Shown: positions 44,559-54,321 of the stretch, in pieces
Position numbering within the stretch: the first letter of the stretch is position 1
How the letters are laid out: each line of letters opens with the position of its first letter
DNA from: Magnetococcales bacterium
GTDB taxonomy: Bacteria; Pseudomonadota; Magnetococcia; Magnetococcales; UBA8363
Assembly (NCBI GenBank): GCA_015228815.1
Contig: JADGCV010000001.1
Location: 1 to 64,000 of the forward strand
Direction of reading: 5' to 3'
DNA length: 64,000 bases
Notes under the pieces: generated by a model
Told to the model about the DNA's origin: nothing
The model's database searches: none
What the model saw: the letters and a program-made list of their open reading frames with translations, nothing else
Translations under genes and position numbers: made by a program

Positions 44559-47500
44559 CAACGGGATTCCATCAATTGAAGTGTGGTGGTGGTGGAACGC
44601 GACCGTCGTTTCCTGCCCCAGAAGGTCAGATAGATCAACGGCATGAGAAAAAGAGAAAGCAGGGTCGAAAACGAAAGGCCCCAGACGATCGCGGTGGCGA
44701 CGGGACCCCACAGGAGCGATTGTCCTCCCATGCCCGTTGCCAGGGAAAACAGACCGGCAATGGTGGTGACGGTGGTGATGAGTATCGGGACAAGACGCCT
44801 TCTGGAGGCATAAATGATGGCATGCACCGGCGCCATTCCCGCCCTGCGGCGATCATTGGTGGCGGAAATCAGGACGATGGCGGCATTGACCGCGATTCCC
44901 GACAGGGCGACAACGCCATAGAGGGTATAAAGGCTCAAAGGGTGTCCCGAAAGAAGAAGCCCGAAGACCACCCCCGTGAAGGCCATCGGAACGGTCAGGA
45001 GGATCATGAACGGTTGCGAATAATTGCCGAACTGGGTCCCCAGGATCATGTACATCAGCCCGATACCGAACAGAAAAAGGACGACGATCGCGTCGATGGC
45101 CTCGTTAAGGTCGTCCAGGATGCCCGAAAAATCAAGATCGATTCCAGGATAATCATGCCCGATCCTCTGCCACTCCTTCTTCAGTAGAGCATTGGCCTCC
45201 AGTGTGTCCATGATTTTCTTGTCCAGGTCCGCCTCGACCGTGATCGAGCGGCGAAAATTGTAATGCCGGATCGATTCGGGTCCCCTCTGGGTCCGGTGAT
45301 GCACCAGGTTGCGCAATCGGATGGCCTCGCCGCTTTCGGTGGCCAGAAGGGTGTCAAGAATCTGGTCGATGGCGGCCCCCTCGGGCTGGTCGGCCATGAC
45401 CCGGACTTCCATTTCTTCTCCCTGGTGCTGGAAACGCGCCGAGACCAGGCCATTGCCGAGCAGATGGATCAACCGTGGCAGGTGGGACGGGTGAAATTGC
45501 GCCCGTTGCAAAGCGGAACTGTCGCCCGAGACGACCAGTTCGACATTTCCTTCGGAATAATCGTCGGTGACATCGCTGATCCCCGGAACGGATCGAAGGT
45601 AGGATTTCAGGGCATTGGCCGCCTGTTCGAGCTGCGTGAGATCATCGCCGCGAACCTTGACGCTGATGGGACGGGTGACCGGGGGACCCCCGGTCATCGA
45701 GAAAAAGGTGATGCTTTCGGGACCCGCCACCCGGGTGGCGATGGGACGCATGGCGTCGATGATGGCGCTGACCTCGCGCCGTCGATCGCGGTCGGGGGAC
45801 AGACTCACCAGAATCTGGCCATAGCGATCGCCGAAAAACGGTTTGGTATCGGTCATCATCTGGCCGGCGTAGGCGACCATCGTTTGCAGTTCTTCCGGTT
45901 TGACCTCCTTGATCGCCTCGATTTCGACCGCCCGGGTCACGGCCATGGTCCGTTCCAGGGGGGTGCCCGCGGGCATCTTGATGTTGATATAGAAGAGGGG
46001 CATCGGATCGGCGGCGAAAAAGTCGGTCTTGACCATCCCCGAGGCAACCACCCAGATCGCCACGGCAAACGGAGTCATCGCCAACAGGAACGAAATCCGG
46101 GCATGGCGAAATACCTTGACAAGAGCCAGGGAATAAATGTGCCGCAACCGGGCAAGCGTTCGTTGGCGATGTTTTCTAAGCCATCCTGTTTTGCGATGCG
46201 TGATATTCATGACGACCATATGGGCCGGCAGCATCCACAACGCTTCCACCAGGCTGATCAAGAGCGCCATGGTGACGACGAAGGGGATGACACGCATGAA
46301 CTTGCCCAGAATTCCCGGCAGCAGCATGAGCGGAAGAAAGGCAGCGATGGTGGTCAATACCGAGGTGATGACGGGAAGCGCCACCTCCCTCAAGCCGGAA
46401 AGGGCGGCCTCCATGGCCGGAATCCCTTTTTCGATTCGGGCATGAATCGCCTCGACGATGACGACGGCGTCGTCCACCAGCATGCCCAGAGCGATGACCA
46501 CGCCGAGCAGGACCATGACGTTGAGCGAATGATCCAGGCTGTAGAGCAGACCAAACAGACCGGCGAGGGAAAAAGGGACCCCCAGCGAGATCAGGATCGA
46601 AATCCGGCCTCCGAGAAACAGCCATGTGGTGACCAGAACCAGGGACAGACCCAGAAGGGCATTGCCCTCCATGATCCCCAGGGCGTTGCGAACCGTATGA
46701 GTCTGATCATCGGCGAGGATGGGGGTGACTCCGGTTTTTTCGGCGAGTGCGCGTTGTCCTTCCAGGTAATGGCGAATCCTGTCGGTCAATTCCAGGGCGT
46801 TGACTCCGGGACGTTTGGTGATGGTCATGAGAATGGCCGGTTTTCCCTGGTACCGGACCGCCTCCTTGGCCTTCTGCCGGGCGGTCACGACCTCGGCGAC
46901 CCGTCCCAGGGGCAATTCTCCCTGGACGCCGGGGAGAGACATGGCCTTGATCCGCTCGGCATCGATTGTGGCCCCCTCCATGCGAAACAGCCAGTTGCCC
47001 CATCCGTGAACGATCGCCCCCCCCGAAACATCCTCGATACGGGTGGCGATCAGGTCGGACAACTGGGTGGGCAGAATGCCTGAGCGTTGCAGTTTTTCCG
47101 GGTGAAAGCGGATCTGCAACTCCGGATCGCGCAATCCCAGGGCAAAGACATCGTCCACCCCCTTGATCCGTTCCAGATCCTTTTTGATACGCCGGGCGTT
47201 GCGTCGCAGGTTTTCGTCATCCGCCAGGCCCGCGACCGCCACCATGACCGTGGGCCAGCCGTTGGCGCTGGTGATTTCCATGATCACCGGATCGGTGGCA
47301 TCCTCGGGAAGTTCCGCATCCTTGTTGGCGATTTCCCGCCGCAGATCGTTGACTCGTTTGTCGAAGGTGCGATCATCCACATCCTCGAAACGTACCAGAA
47401 TATCGGCGGCCCCCTCCTGACTCGTGGACATGGCAAAGCGGACATCGGGAATTTTCTGGATCGCCTCTTCCAGGGGATCGGTGACCATTTTTTCGACATC

Positions 47501-47665
47501 CGTCGCCGATCCCCCGGGGAACAGGGTGACGATACTGATCCAGTTGAAATTCATGTCCGGATCCTGTTGCCGCGGCAGGAGCCCATAGGCGAGAAATCCG
47601 GTGATCAGGACCAGGGCGAAGGTCAGATTGGCAAAGACATGATTCGACAGCAGGGCGCGCATCAT
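44558..47665 (-). CDS. RND efflux permease (HAE1/AcrB family)
   Basis: An inner-membrane proton-coupled transporter of 1035 residues, normal length. TM1 lies at about 12-30. The TM4 aspartate pair is in GMLVDDAVVIVEAI, a large porter domain lies on each half (e.g. DPDMNFNWISIVTLFPGGSATDVE), and the last TM block is VVALSGIAVNAAIVLI. It overlaps its adaptor gene by ATGA. It probably extrudes a hydrophobic or amphiphilic compound; substrate unknown. Confidence 0.93.
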   Translation of the reverse strand: MMRALLSNHVFANLTFALVLITGFLAYGLLPRQQDPDMNFNWISIVTLFPGGSATDVEKMVTDPLEEAIQKIPDVRFAMSTSQEGAADILVRFEDVDDRTFDKRVNDLRREIANKDAELPEDATDPVIMEITSANGWPTVMVAVAGLADDENLRRNARRIKKDLERIKGVDDVFALGLRDPELQIRFHPEKLQRSGILPTQLSDLIATRIEDVSGGAIVHGWGNWLFRMEGATIDAERIKAMSLPGVQGELPLGRVAEVVTARQKAKEAVRYQGKPAILMTITKRPGVNALELTDRIRHYLEGQRALAEKTGVTPILADDQTHTVRNALGIMEGNALLGLSLVLVTTWLFLGGRISILISLGVPFSLAGLFGLLYSLDHSLNVMVLLGVVIALGMLVDDAVVIVEAIHARIEKGIPAMEAALSGLREVALPVITSVLTTIAAFLPLMLLPGILGKFMRVIPFVVTMALLISLVEALWMLPAHMVVMNITHRKTGWLRKHRQRTLARLRHIYSLALVKVFRHARISFLLAMTPFAVAIWVVASGMVKTDFFAADPMPLFYINIKMPAGTPLERTMAVTRAVEIEAIKEVKPEELQTMVAYAGQMMTDTKPFFGDRYGQILVSLSPDRDRRREVSAIIDAMRPIATRVAGPESITFFSMTGGPPVTRPISVKVRGDDLTQLEQAANALKSYLRSVPGISDVTDDYSEGNVELVVSGDSSALQRAQFHPSHLPRLIHLLGNGLVSARFQHQGEEMEVRVMADQPEGAAIDQILDTLLATESGEAIRLRNLVHHRTQRGPESIRHYNFRRSITVEADLDKKIMDTLEANALLKKEWQRIGHDYPGIDLDFSGILDDLNEAIDAIVVLFLFGIGLMYMILGTQFGNYSQPFMILLTVPMAFTGVVFGLLLSGHPLSLYTLYGVVALSGIAVNAAIVLISATNDRRRAGMAPVHAIIYASRRRLVPILITTVTTIAGLFSLATGMGGQSLLWGPVATAIVWGLSFSTLLSLFLMPLIYLTFWGRKRRSRSTTTTLQLMESR

Positions 47666-48837
47666 GGTTTGACGCCGGTGGTTTCGTCGAGGTGAATCTT
47701 CTGGCCGTCTTCGAGCGCGTCTCGTCCTTCGACGATCACCCTGGCCGACCGGTCGGGGAAGGGCCAGGGGGTTCGTCCCCCTTCGACGGCATTGGCCAAG
47801 GGTTGGAAAACCCCGATTCCGTCACGCGCCACGAACAGTCCCAGGACCCCCTTGCGGCGGACCAGAACCCAGGAAGGAAGATGGGGACGTTGATCCCGCC
47901 ACTGCAAGCGTCCTTCCGCTCCGGGGACGGGGCGTTCCCCATCCAGGGTAAACCGGACCTCGCGGGTCCCCGTGGTGGCGGATTCGAGTGGAATGACCCC
48001 CTTGAGCGCCAGGGCAAAGGTTTGGCCCTGGTGGACAAAACCAAGGTCGCTGCCCTCCTTGAGCCGTTGGAGCGCTTCCGCCGGAACCCTGGCCGAGACT
48101 TCGACATTTTTTGGATTCAGAAGGCGCACGATCGGGCTTCCCGGGGCGATCCATCCCCCGACATGGCCGAATCGTTCGACGACGATGCCCGCGAACGGGG
48201 CAGTCAGTCGGGTTCGGTCGAGACGGGCCCGTGCCTCATCGACCATCCCTTTTTGTTGGGCGATTCGTCCCTTCAGGACTTCGACCTCGGCCTCGGCGGT
48301 ATCCAGCCGTTCACGGCTCGCCTGTTGTCCCGACAGCAGGGTGCGAACCCGTTCCAACTGCACCCGGGCCAGGTGCATCTGGCCGTGCAATACCGCAAGA
48401 CCCGCCTCTTCCTGGGACAGTTTCAGGCGATGGGACCAATCGTCGATTTGTGCCAGAACGTCTCCCTTGACGACGGCATCCCCGACCTCGACCTCCAGCC
48501 GGGCGATGATTCCCGGAACTTCCGTCGAAAGAGCGACATCATCGAGGCCGATCACCCGCGCCTGGGCCTCTTCGACGGGATGGGAAAGAAGCTCGGATAT
48601 GGGGGTGATCGAAACCTTGACGGCCTTGACGGTCTCGTCGGCCAGGGCCAACGAATTGGCGCCCAGAAAAACACAAAAAAGAAGGACGAGACCGGGTTGC
48701 CACCGTTTCGCGGAATACCCGACCGCAGTGGACGACAGGCCGGAATGTTTGTTGCCACGGGTCGCTGGAGAAGCGGGAAAATTAAAAATATCCAAAACTT
48801 GATCCCAGGGCGTTCCTGTTTTTCCCGACGTGTCCAT
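47662..48837 (-). CDS. RND efflux periplasmic adaptor
   Basis: About 391 residues from ATG 48837, chosen because AAGGA lies five bases before it. A long in-frame extension to 49311 is unsupported. An unusually long n-region precedes the hydrophobic leader (PGLVLLFCVFLGANSLALA). Lipoyl halves (LSTEVPGIIARLEVEVGDAV, TAPFAGIVVERFGHVGGWI) flank a coiled-coil hairpin (LHGQMHLARVQLERVRTLLSGQQ). Beta-barrel regions follow. Partner of the RND permease at 44558-47665. No outer-membrane channel gene is adjacent. Confidence 0.87.
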   Translation of the reverse strand: MDTSGKTGTPWDQVLDIFNFPASPATRGNKHSGLSSTAVGYSAKRWQPGLVLLFCVFLGANSLALADETVKAVKVSITPISELLSHPVEEAQARVIGLDDVALSTEVPGIIARLEVEVGDAVVKGDVLAQIDDWSHRLKLSQEEAGLAVLHGQMHLARVQLERVRTLLSGQQASRERLDTAEAEVEVLKGRIAQQKGMVDEARARLDRTRLTAPFAGIVVERFGHVGGWIAPGSPIVRLLNPKNVEVSARVPAEALQRLKEGSDLGFVHQGQTFALALKGVIPLESATTGTREVRFTLDGERPVPGAEGRLQWRDQRPHLPSWVLVRRKGVLGLFVARDGIGVFQPLANAVEGGRTPWPFPDRSARVIVEGRDALEDGQKIHLDETTGVKP

Positions 48838-49346
48838 GGGGTCCTTTTCCATTGCGATCGTGGCGCCGAAGCGGATGTTCCGTGCGGAATGCATTTTTGG
48901 CACGCCCATTGAAATATACCTGGTCATCCGGCAAGCGGAGGATCGGAAGATCGGATATCGGTTCCCTCGGATGGTACACGAGGTGGTCGAACCCCTCCCG
49001 GACGGGATCTGGACCCATGACACAACTGAATCGACAAGTGGAGCGAGGCATGGACAATGTGATGTTTCTGGCGATTGGATTGGTTCTTTATTTTGCAATC
49101 TTGACATGGCTTTTGTTCCGGGCTGCCAGACCAGGGAATTGATCGTGGAAGCAATCAGGGAATCGGTATCCATGAATCCTTGGCTCCAAGAATGGTTATG
49201 GTCCAGGGAGAGTGATTTCCCTGGTGGTAAGGTCCGGGGGAAAAGATCCTGTGAAACATGCACGCGAACCTTGAAATCAAGGCCCTGGGGGCGCCCCACC
49301 CCGAGGGCCATCCTTCAGCTTACTCCTTCTTCATCGTCAGCGCTCA
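48838..49346. other. 509-base stretch with one possible tiny gene
   Basis: Between the adaptor start and the SGNH hydrolase stop I see only the 30-codon frame at 49050-49142. The antisense extension of the adaptor frame has no ribosome site and no conserved features. Nothing else is assignable. Confidence 0.5.
49050..49142 (+). CDS. Possible 30-residue single-helix membrane peptide
   Basis: The frame starts at ATG 49050 with GGAGCGAGG directly upstream and encodes one hydrophobic helix (MFLAIGLVLYFAILTWLLF) followed by a basic end (RAARPGN). This topology is typical of tiny membrane regulatory or subunit peptides. No family is recognised and chance occurrence is possible. Confidence 0.35.
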   Translation: MDNVMFLAIGLVLYFAILTWLLFRAARPGN

Positions 49347-50555
49347 TCAGTGCGATTCAAGAGTGCTGAACGACGATGTTCCGTCCGCGCCATGGTGAAG
49401 GTTTTTGCCAGATTGGAGGATGGGGACCAGCTGTTCTGCAAGCCATTGGGCAAAAATCCGGCTTCCTTCGGGTAAAAAATGGATGTGGTCGTCGAACAGG
49501 GTGTCATTTCCGTGGAATTGTTCTGTCCTCAGAAATACGGCTCCCGTTTTTCGCGCAACTTCCTCCAGGATGGCGTCTGCCTTTTCAAATCCCTGGACCA
49601 TTCCCGAATGTCCAAGCTGGGAAAAATGAAAGCCGATCTTCTTTTTTTGCTCCTCGGTATTGTTCCGGGTCACCAATCTCGCCTGCTGAATAATGATCGG
49701 AACAGCTTGAATGGCCTTGGCCAATTCAGCAAAGAGGGTGTAGGTCAACCGGTATTGCTCCAGAGGCATGGGCATGATGTCGTTTTTTTCACGTTCTTCT
49801 GGTGCGATGACTTTCCCTTCACTCCCTATGCCATACCACCACAGCACAAATCGGTCGCGAAGTTGGAAAAATACCTGGGAATTTTCGCATAATACTTTGT
49901 CCACAAAGTTGAAATACTGATAACGTGGATTTACGTTGGCGACATACGGGTTGGCCTGGTCGGATAGCATTTCGTTGGATGAGAATAGTTTCAAATCATT
50001 CCAGGCATTGACCAGGATGGCGATGTCAGGCTGGAAAAAGTGTCCTTCCGAGTAAAACCTTCCAAAGGAATCAAAAGACGCCGCTCCCGGGATGCCCGCG
50101 TTGATGACCTCGACCGGGAAGTTTCTGTCACGCAGGTACTTCTCGACCAGATGGGGCCAATCTTCTCCCCGAAGAGCGCCACCATCAAACACCTGAGAAC
50201 CACCGTAGATAATGATGCGCTTAATTCCAGGCTTTTTCTCAATGGTGAATTCCGGACCCAAATATCCAAGTGAGTTGATCTGCCAGTGCGTTGATGAATT
50301 CTGGAACTTGGGAGCGCCTTTACGCAATCTAAGTCGTGAAAAAAGCGATGGAATAAACTCCAGTTGGGCAGAACTTTTATTTTCAAGGATTTCTGGAGTA
50401 AGATATTCAACCGTAGATCTGATATAGATTTCGCCAAGGATCCATGATAAAATAAAAGGAATAACAACAAGGGCGAGAATAAATTTAAACTGCACCCTCG
50501 GTTGGTCGCTTTTTCGTGGAAAGTGGGCATCGCGTCTTTGAACTTCGGTGGACAC
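49347..50555 (-). CDS. Membrane-anchored SGNH/GDSL-type hydrolase
   Basis: The 402-residue protein has one N-terminal membrane helix (about 25-45). The rest lies outside the cytoplasm. SGNH blocks are visible: YGGSQVFDGG (nucleophile Ser), GIPGAAS (Gly), LVNAWNDL (Asn) and the C-terminal DDHIHFLPEGS (Asp/His pair). Such proteins often add or remove acyl groups on cell-surface polysaccharides. The gene is AT-richer than its neighbours, which hints at lateral origin. It follows ftsK after 32 bases on the same strand. Confidence 0.85.
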   Translation of the reverse strand: MSTEVQRRDAHFPRKSDQPRVQFKFILALVVIPFILSWILGEIYIRSTVEYLTPEILENKSSAQLEFIPSLFSRLRLRKGAPKFQNSSTHWQINSLGYLGPEFTIEKKPGIKRIIIYGGSQVFDGGALRGEDWPHLVEKYLRDRNFPVEVINAGIPGAASFDSFGRFYSEGHFFQPDIAILVNAWNDLKLFSSNEMLSDQANPYVANVNPRYQYFNFVDKVLCENSQVFFQLRDRFVLWWYGIGSEGKVIAPEEREKNDIMPMPLEQYRLTYTLFAELAKAIQAVPIIIQQARLVTRNNTEEQKKKIGFHFSQLGHSGMVQGFEKADAILEEVARKTGAVFLRTEQFHGNDTLFDDHIHFLPEGSRIFAQWLAEQLVPILQSGKNLHHGADGTSSFSTLESH

Positions 50556-50587
50556 CGGGTTTTCTCCTTGTCACGTCGCAAGCCTGG

Positions 50588-53500
50588 CTATTGGCTGTTG
50601 CCCGGCGGCAGGACCTCCCGTTTTCCGGCGCTGTTGGACGGAGTCACCAAACCATCCGCCTCCATCCGCTCAACGATGCGGGCGGCGCGGTTGTAGCCAA
50701 TCTTGAAATGACGCTGCACCATGCTCGTGGAAACCTTGCGTATCTTGAGTACCAGGGCCACCGCCTGATCGTAGAGGGGATCGTATTCATCCAGGGCGTC
50801 GCCGTCGGAGGAAGAACCTCCAGGGCCGAAATCTCCGCCGTCGTCGTCTTCGTCCACATGTCGCATCACCGCCATGTCGTAGCGTGACGTGCCGTGGTTT
50901 TCCTTGAGAAAACCGACCAACTTGTGAATTTCGTTGTCGGTCACCAGGGGGGCATGGATCCGTTTGAGATGGGCAGTGCCGGGGGGAAGATAGAGTCCAT
51001 CGCCCATCCCCAGGAGACGTTCCGCTCCCATGACATCCAGAATGGTGCGCGAATCAATTTTCGATGACACCTGGAAGGCCAGACGGGTCGGAAAATTGGC
51101 CTTGATCAACCCGGTGATCACATCGACCGAAGGACGCTGGGTCGCGACGATCAGATGCAATCCTGCCGCCCGCGCCATCTGCGCCAGGCGGGCGATGGCG
51201 GGTTCGACCTCCTTGCCTACCTGAATCATCAGGTCCGCCAATTCATCGATGACGATGACGATCAGGGGTTTGGCGACCAGAGGAATCGGTTCGTCCTGTT
51301 CGACCGGCGCCCCCGTCTCGGGGTCGAAACCGATCTTGACCCGCCGTGTCGGTCGCTCTCCGGTTTCGCGGCACTGAATGATCCGCCGGTTGAAATTATC
51401 AAGCCCCCGGACCCCCATCTCCGACATCAGGCGATAACGATCTTCCATCTCCAGGACCGCCCATTTGAGCAGATTCGCCGCCTTGTGGACATCCGTGACC
51501 ACCGGGGCCAACAGATGGGGTATCCCTTCATAGACCGACAGTTCCAGCATCTTCGGATCGACCATGATAAACCGTACCTGGTCGGGCCGGGCGCTGAACA
51601 AAATGGAGCAGATCATCGCGTTCAACGCCACCGATTTGCCCGATCCCGTCGTTCCCGCCACCAGAAGATGCGGCATCCGCGCCAGATTGGCCACCACCGG
51701 GTTGCCGGTGATGTCCGACCCCAGGGCGACCGCCAGTGGATGCCGGGTATTGACGAAGACCTCCGATTCCAGCACCTCCCGCAGATAGACCGTATTGCGC
51801 GACGGATTCGGAACCTCGATGCCGATGACATTCTTTCCCGGAATGTTGCCAACCACCCGTACCGACGGCGAGGAAATCGACCGGGCCAGATCATCCGAAA
51901 CCGTGATGACCTTGGAGGCCCGCAGTCCCGGAGCCGGGTCGAATTCGAACGTCGTCACCACCGGACCCGGAAGGACGTTGGTAATCTGCCCCTTGATCTT
52001 GAAGTCGGCCAGTTTCAATTCCAGGAGACGCGCCTGCTGCGTCAGATATTCCCGATCGACCTCCGCCGCCCCCTTCGTGGGTTTTTCAAGAAGGTCGAGC
52101 GGGGGAAGCGGCGGCGCGTCTTCCATCGGCTCTTCCGCTTTTCCCTCCAGGGAATCGTCACCGGTACATCCAGAAGAATCCTCCTCGTTTCCAGGATCAT
52201 CCGGATCCCCCGCGACCCCCTCCCTTCCCGGAACGAAATATCCTGGATCCTCCTCTTCGTCGAACGGCTCTTCCAGATCCCTGGGGACGAGGTTGCGTTC
52301 GTTTTCCATCCGGCGCGGCGCGGCAAACGGGGTCAGATCGGGTTGTGGACCGCGATCCGTGTCCAGGTCGTCGCGTATGGCTGAAAAAGAGGGTCCTTCT
52401 TCCCGCTCGATCGTGCCATCGGTTTCGTCACGGACCATGGCGACCGGTCGTTGCCGTGCCAACGCCGCGACAATCCATGATTCCTCTTCGTCGGGGGTGG
52501 GTTTCCTTCCATGCGCTTCGGTGATGGGCAAACCCCCGGAACAAAGAGAATCGGCAGCTAAACATTCTTCCCGGACGGTTGTTTCATCCGAAAACGCCTG
52601 GGGGGCCGATTCCTCCCCGATTGTCGCGGGGCCACTCCTGTCCAAGGCAAATACCGATGGCAAAGAGGTTTTTTCCTCATGGGAAACAAGCGCCTCGTGG
52701 AAAGAGAATTCCTGTTCGTTCCGGCGGTCACTCAGACCGCGGATGGAAAAGGCATCCGCTCCATCGTCATCGGGATCGGAATCGCCAAACGGAGGCCGTG
52801 ATGGAAGCGGACGATCCTCGTCGTCATCGAGGGCCGGTTCCTGACGCATCAAAGGGACGGTGCGCGGTGACGGACGTACCGGTTCCTCGAACAGAGGAGG
52901 CCCCGATTCGTCAGGTTCCTGCTTCCGATCCTGTTTTTTCAGAAGCGCCGCAACCTTATCGACCGAATCGAAAACCAGACTCGCAACCGGGGCGAGAAAT
53001 TTTCCCGGTCCGAGACGTGGCGTGGCATACACGGCCTCTCCGTCTCGCGGGTCGTTGCCCGAGGCGGAAGCGAGCGATTGTCGTTGATCCTCGTGTTCGG
53101 AAACCCCTCCTCCGGAGCCATATTCCCCGGTCCGGCCAGGATCGGAAAAAGAAGGGGGGGACGGATCCGGGTCATCGATCGGTTGTCGAACCGGTTCGCT
53201 CCGAAAAGGGGGGAGCAGGGAATCGGGATCCTCCTGCCGTGATCCGCGAACTGTCGGTTCCCGGTCGGGTCGATCCTGGTCGGGCCGATCCTGGTCGATC
53301 CATGCGGATCTGTTCCGGTCCTGGTCGAGCCGATCGATCGATACGACCGATGGGGCGGGGTCGATATCCCAGTCGGTCTGTTCCAGGAGTTTTTCGCCGT
53401 CGCGGACCGCGTCGGCCCGAGGAAAGACATCATGGAGATCCATCATGCCGTGGTCATCGGCCTTGTCGGCAATGAAGTTTGTCGCGTCATCCTTCTCCGG

Positions 53501-54313
53501 AAGGGAATGGATCGGATCGGGGGACTCGAAACGGGAACCATGGCCGTCGCGGAAGGACGACTCGGGCTGATCCTGGAGCCTTCCGTCACGGAAGCGGAAG
53601 GGGGGAATGTCGTTTGCCTTGACTTCGAGTTCATAAGCGCCGGCCCCCTCGCGGACCATGGAACCGGTTGTCGCGGCAAGGGACGCTTCGGAGGTTTCGT
53701 CCGGACGGGACCGGGAAAAAATCGCACGGACGATGCCGGTGACGATACTGCCGATGCCGATCAGAATGGCAAACAGGGAAAACCGGGTCAGGACCATGAA
53801 GGAGAGCAGTCCCAGGGTGAAAAGAAGAAGCAGGGAACCCCAGTGTCCCAGAGTTTCCACGAGGGCCCGGGTCACCATCATGCCCGCCATGCCGCCGGGA
53901 CCGGCGGGGATCGAGGTCACTTCGCCCGGTGGAAAAAGGACCGACAGGATGGTGGTGACGACGGCGAGCATGGGAAGGGTGGCGATCTGTTCCCAGTGCA
54001 GCCCCCACGGCACCCGTCGCAGGCTTTGCACGGCGATCAGGCCAAGAAACAGAGGCAACCAGGCGGCGGAGTAACCAAAGAGCTGAAGGAGAAAATCGGC
54101 AAGGTAGGCCCCGGCGACCCCACCCAGATTGGTAACCTGACCGTTGCCGGTATTGTTGAACGAAGGGTCCTGGACATTATAGGAAAAAAGGGCGATGGCC
54201 AGGTAGGCGGTGACGCCGAGCAACAAGACGCCAAACCCTTCCCGAAGAATGGTCCGGCGCAGTTCTTGAGCTTTTTGTTCCTGTTGGCTGGATTTGTTTT
54301 TTTTTCGCGCCAT
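50588..54313 (-). CDS. ftsK: DNA translocase FtsK
   Basis: FtsK pumps DNA at the division septum and triggers dimer resolution. The 1241-residue protein starts at MARKKNKSSQQ, not at the long upstream in-frame extension, which overlaps rnj. Four to five N-terminal membrane helices end near residue 200. An acidic, Pro-rich linker of ~530 residues follows, with short DQDRPDQDRPD repeats. The motor has Walker A GTTGSGKSVALN, Walker B IVIDELADLM and ATQRPSVDVITG. The C-terminal winged-helix gamma domain (YDQAVALVLKIRKVSTSMVQRHFKIGYNRAARIVERME) recognises KOPS-like sites. Eight bases separate it from rnj. Confidence 0.96.
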   Translation of the reverse strand: MARKKNKSSQQEQKAQELRRTILREGFGVLLLGVTAYLAIALFSYNVQDPSFNNTGNGQVTNLGGVAGAYLADFLLQLFGYSAAWLPLFLGLIAVQSLRRVPWGLHWEQIATLPMLAVVTTILSVLFPPGEVTSIPAGPGGMAGMMVTRALVETLGHWGSLLLLFTLGLLSFMVLTRFSLFAILIGIGSIVTGIVRAIFSRSRPDETSEASLAATTGSMVREGAGAYELEVKANDIPPFRFRDGRLQDQPESSFRDGHGSRFESPDPIHSLPEKDDATNFIADKADDHGMMDLHDVFPRADAVRDGEKLLEQTDWDIDPAPSVVSIDRLDQDRNRSAWIDQDRPDQDRPDREPTVRGSRQEDPDSLLPPFRSEPVRQPIDDPDPSPPSFSDPGRTGEYGSGGGVSEHEDQRQSLASASGNDPRDGEAVYATPRLGPGKFLAPVASLVFDSVDKVAALLKKQDRKQEPDESGPPLFEEPVRPSPRTVPLMRQEPALDDDEDRPLPSRPPFGDSDPDDDGADAFSIRGLSDRRNEQEFSFHEALVSHEEKTSLPSVFALDRSGPATIGEESAPQAFSDETTVREECLAADSLCSGGLPITEAHGRKPTPDEEESWIVAALARQRPVAMVRDETDGTIEREEGPSFSAIRDDLDTDRGPQPDLTPFAAPRRMENERNLVPRDLEEPFDEEEDPGYFVPGREGVAGDPDDPGNEEDSSGCTGDDSLEGKAEEPMEDAPPLPPLDLLEKPTKGAAEVDREYLTQQARLLELKLADFKIKGQITNVLPGPVVTTFEFDPAPGLRASKVITVSDDLARSISSPSVRVVGNIPGKNVIGIEVPNPSRNTVYLREVLESEVFVNTRHPLAVALGSDITGNPVVANLARMPHLLVAGTTGSGKSVALNAMICSILFSARPDQVRFIMVDPKMLELSVYEGIPHLLAPVVTDVHKAANLLKWAVLEMEDRYRLMSEMGVRGLDNFNRRIIQCRETGERPTRRVKIGFDPETGAPVEQDEPIPLVAKPLIVIVIDELADLMIQVGKEVEPAIARLAQMARAAGLHLIVATQRPSVDVITGLIKANFPTRLAFQVSSKIDSRTILDVMGAERLLGMGDGLYLPPGTAHLKRIHAPLVTDNEIHKLVGFLKENHGTSRYDMAVMRHVDEDDDGGDFGPGGSSSDGDALDEYDPLYDQAVALVLKIRKVSTSMVQRHFKIGYNRAARIVERMEADGLVTPSNSAGKREVLPPGNSQ

Positions 54314-54321
54314 GATCGACC

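Noticed and set aside
45263-47083. 606-codon plus-strand open frame
   Set aside because: It is an antisense shadow of the second RND permease, with no recognisable features.
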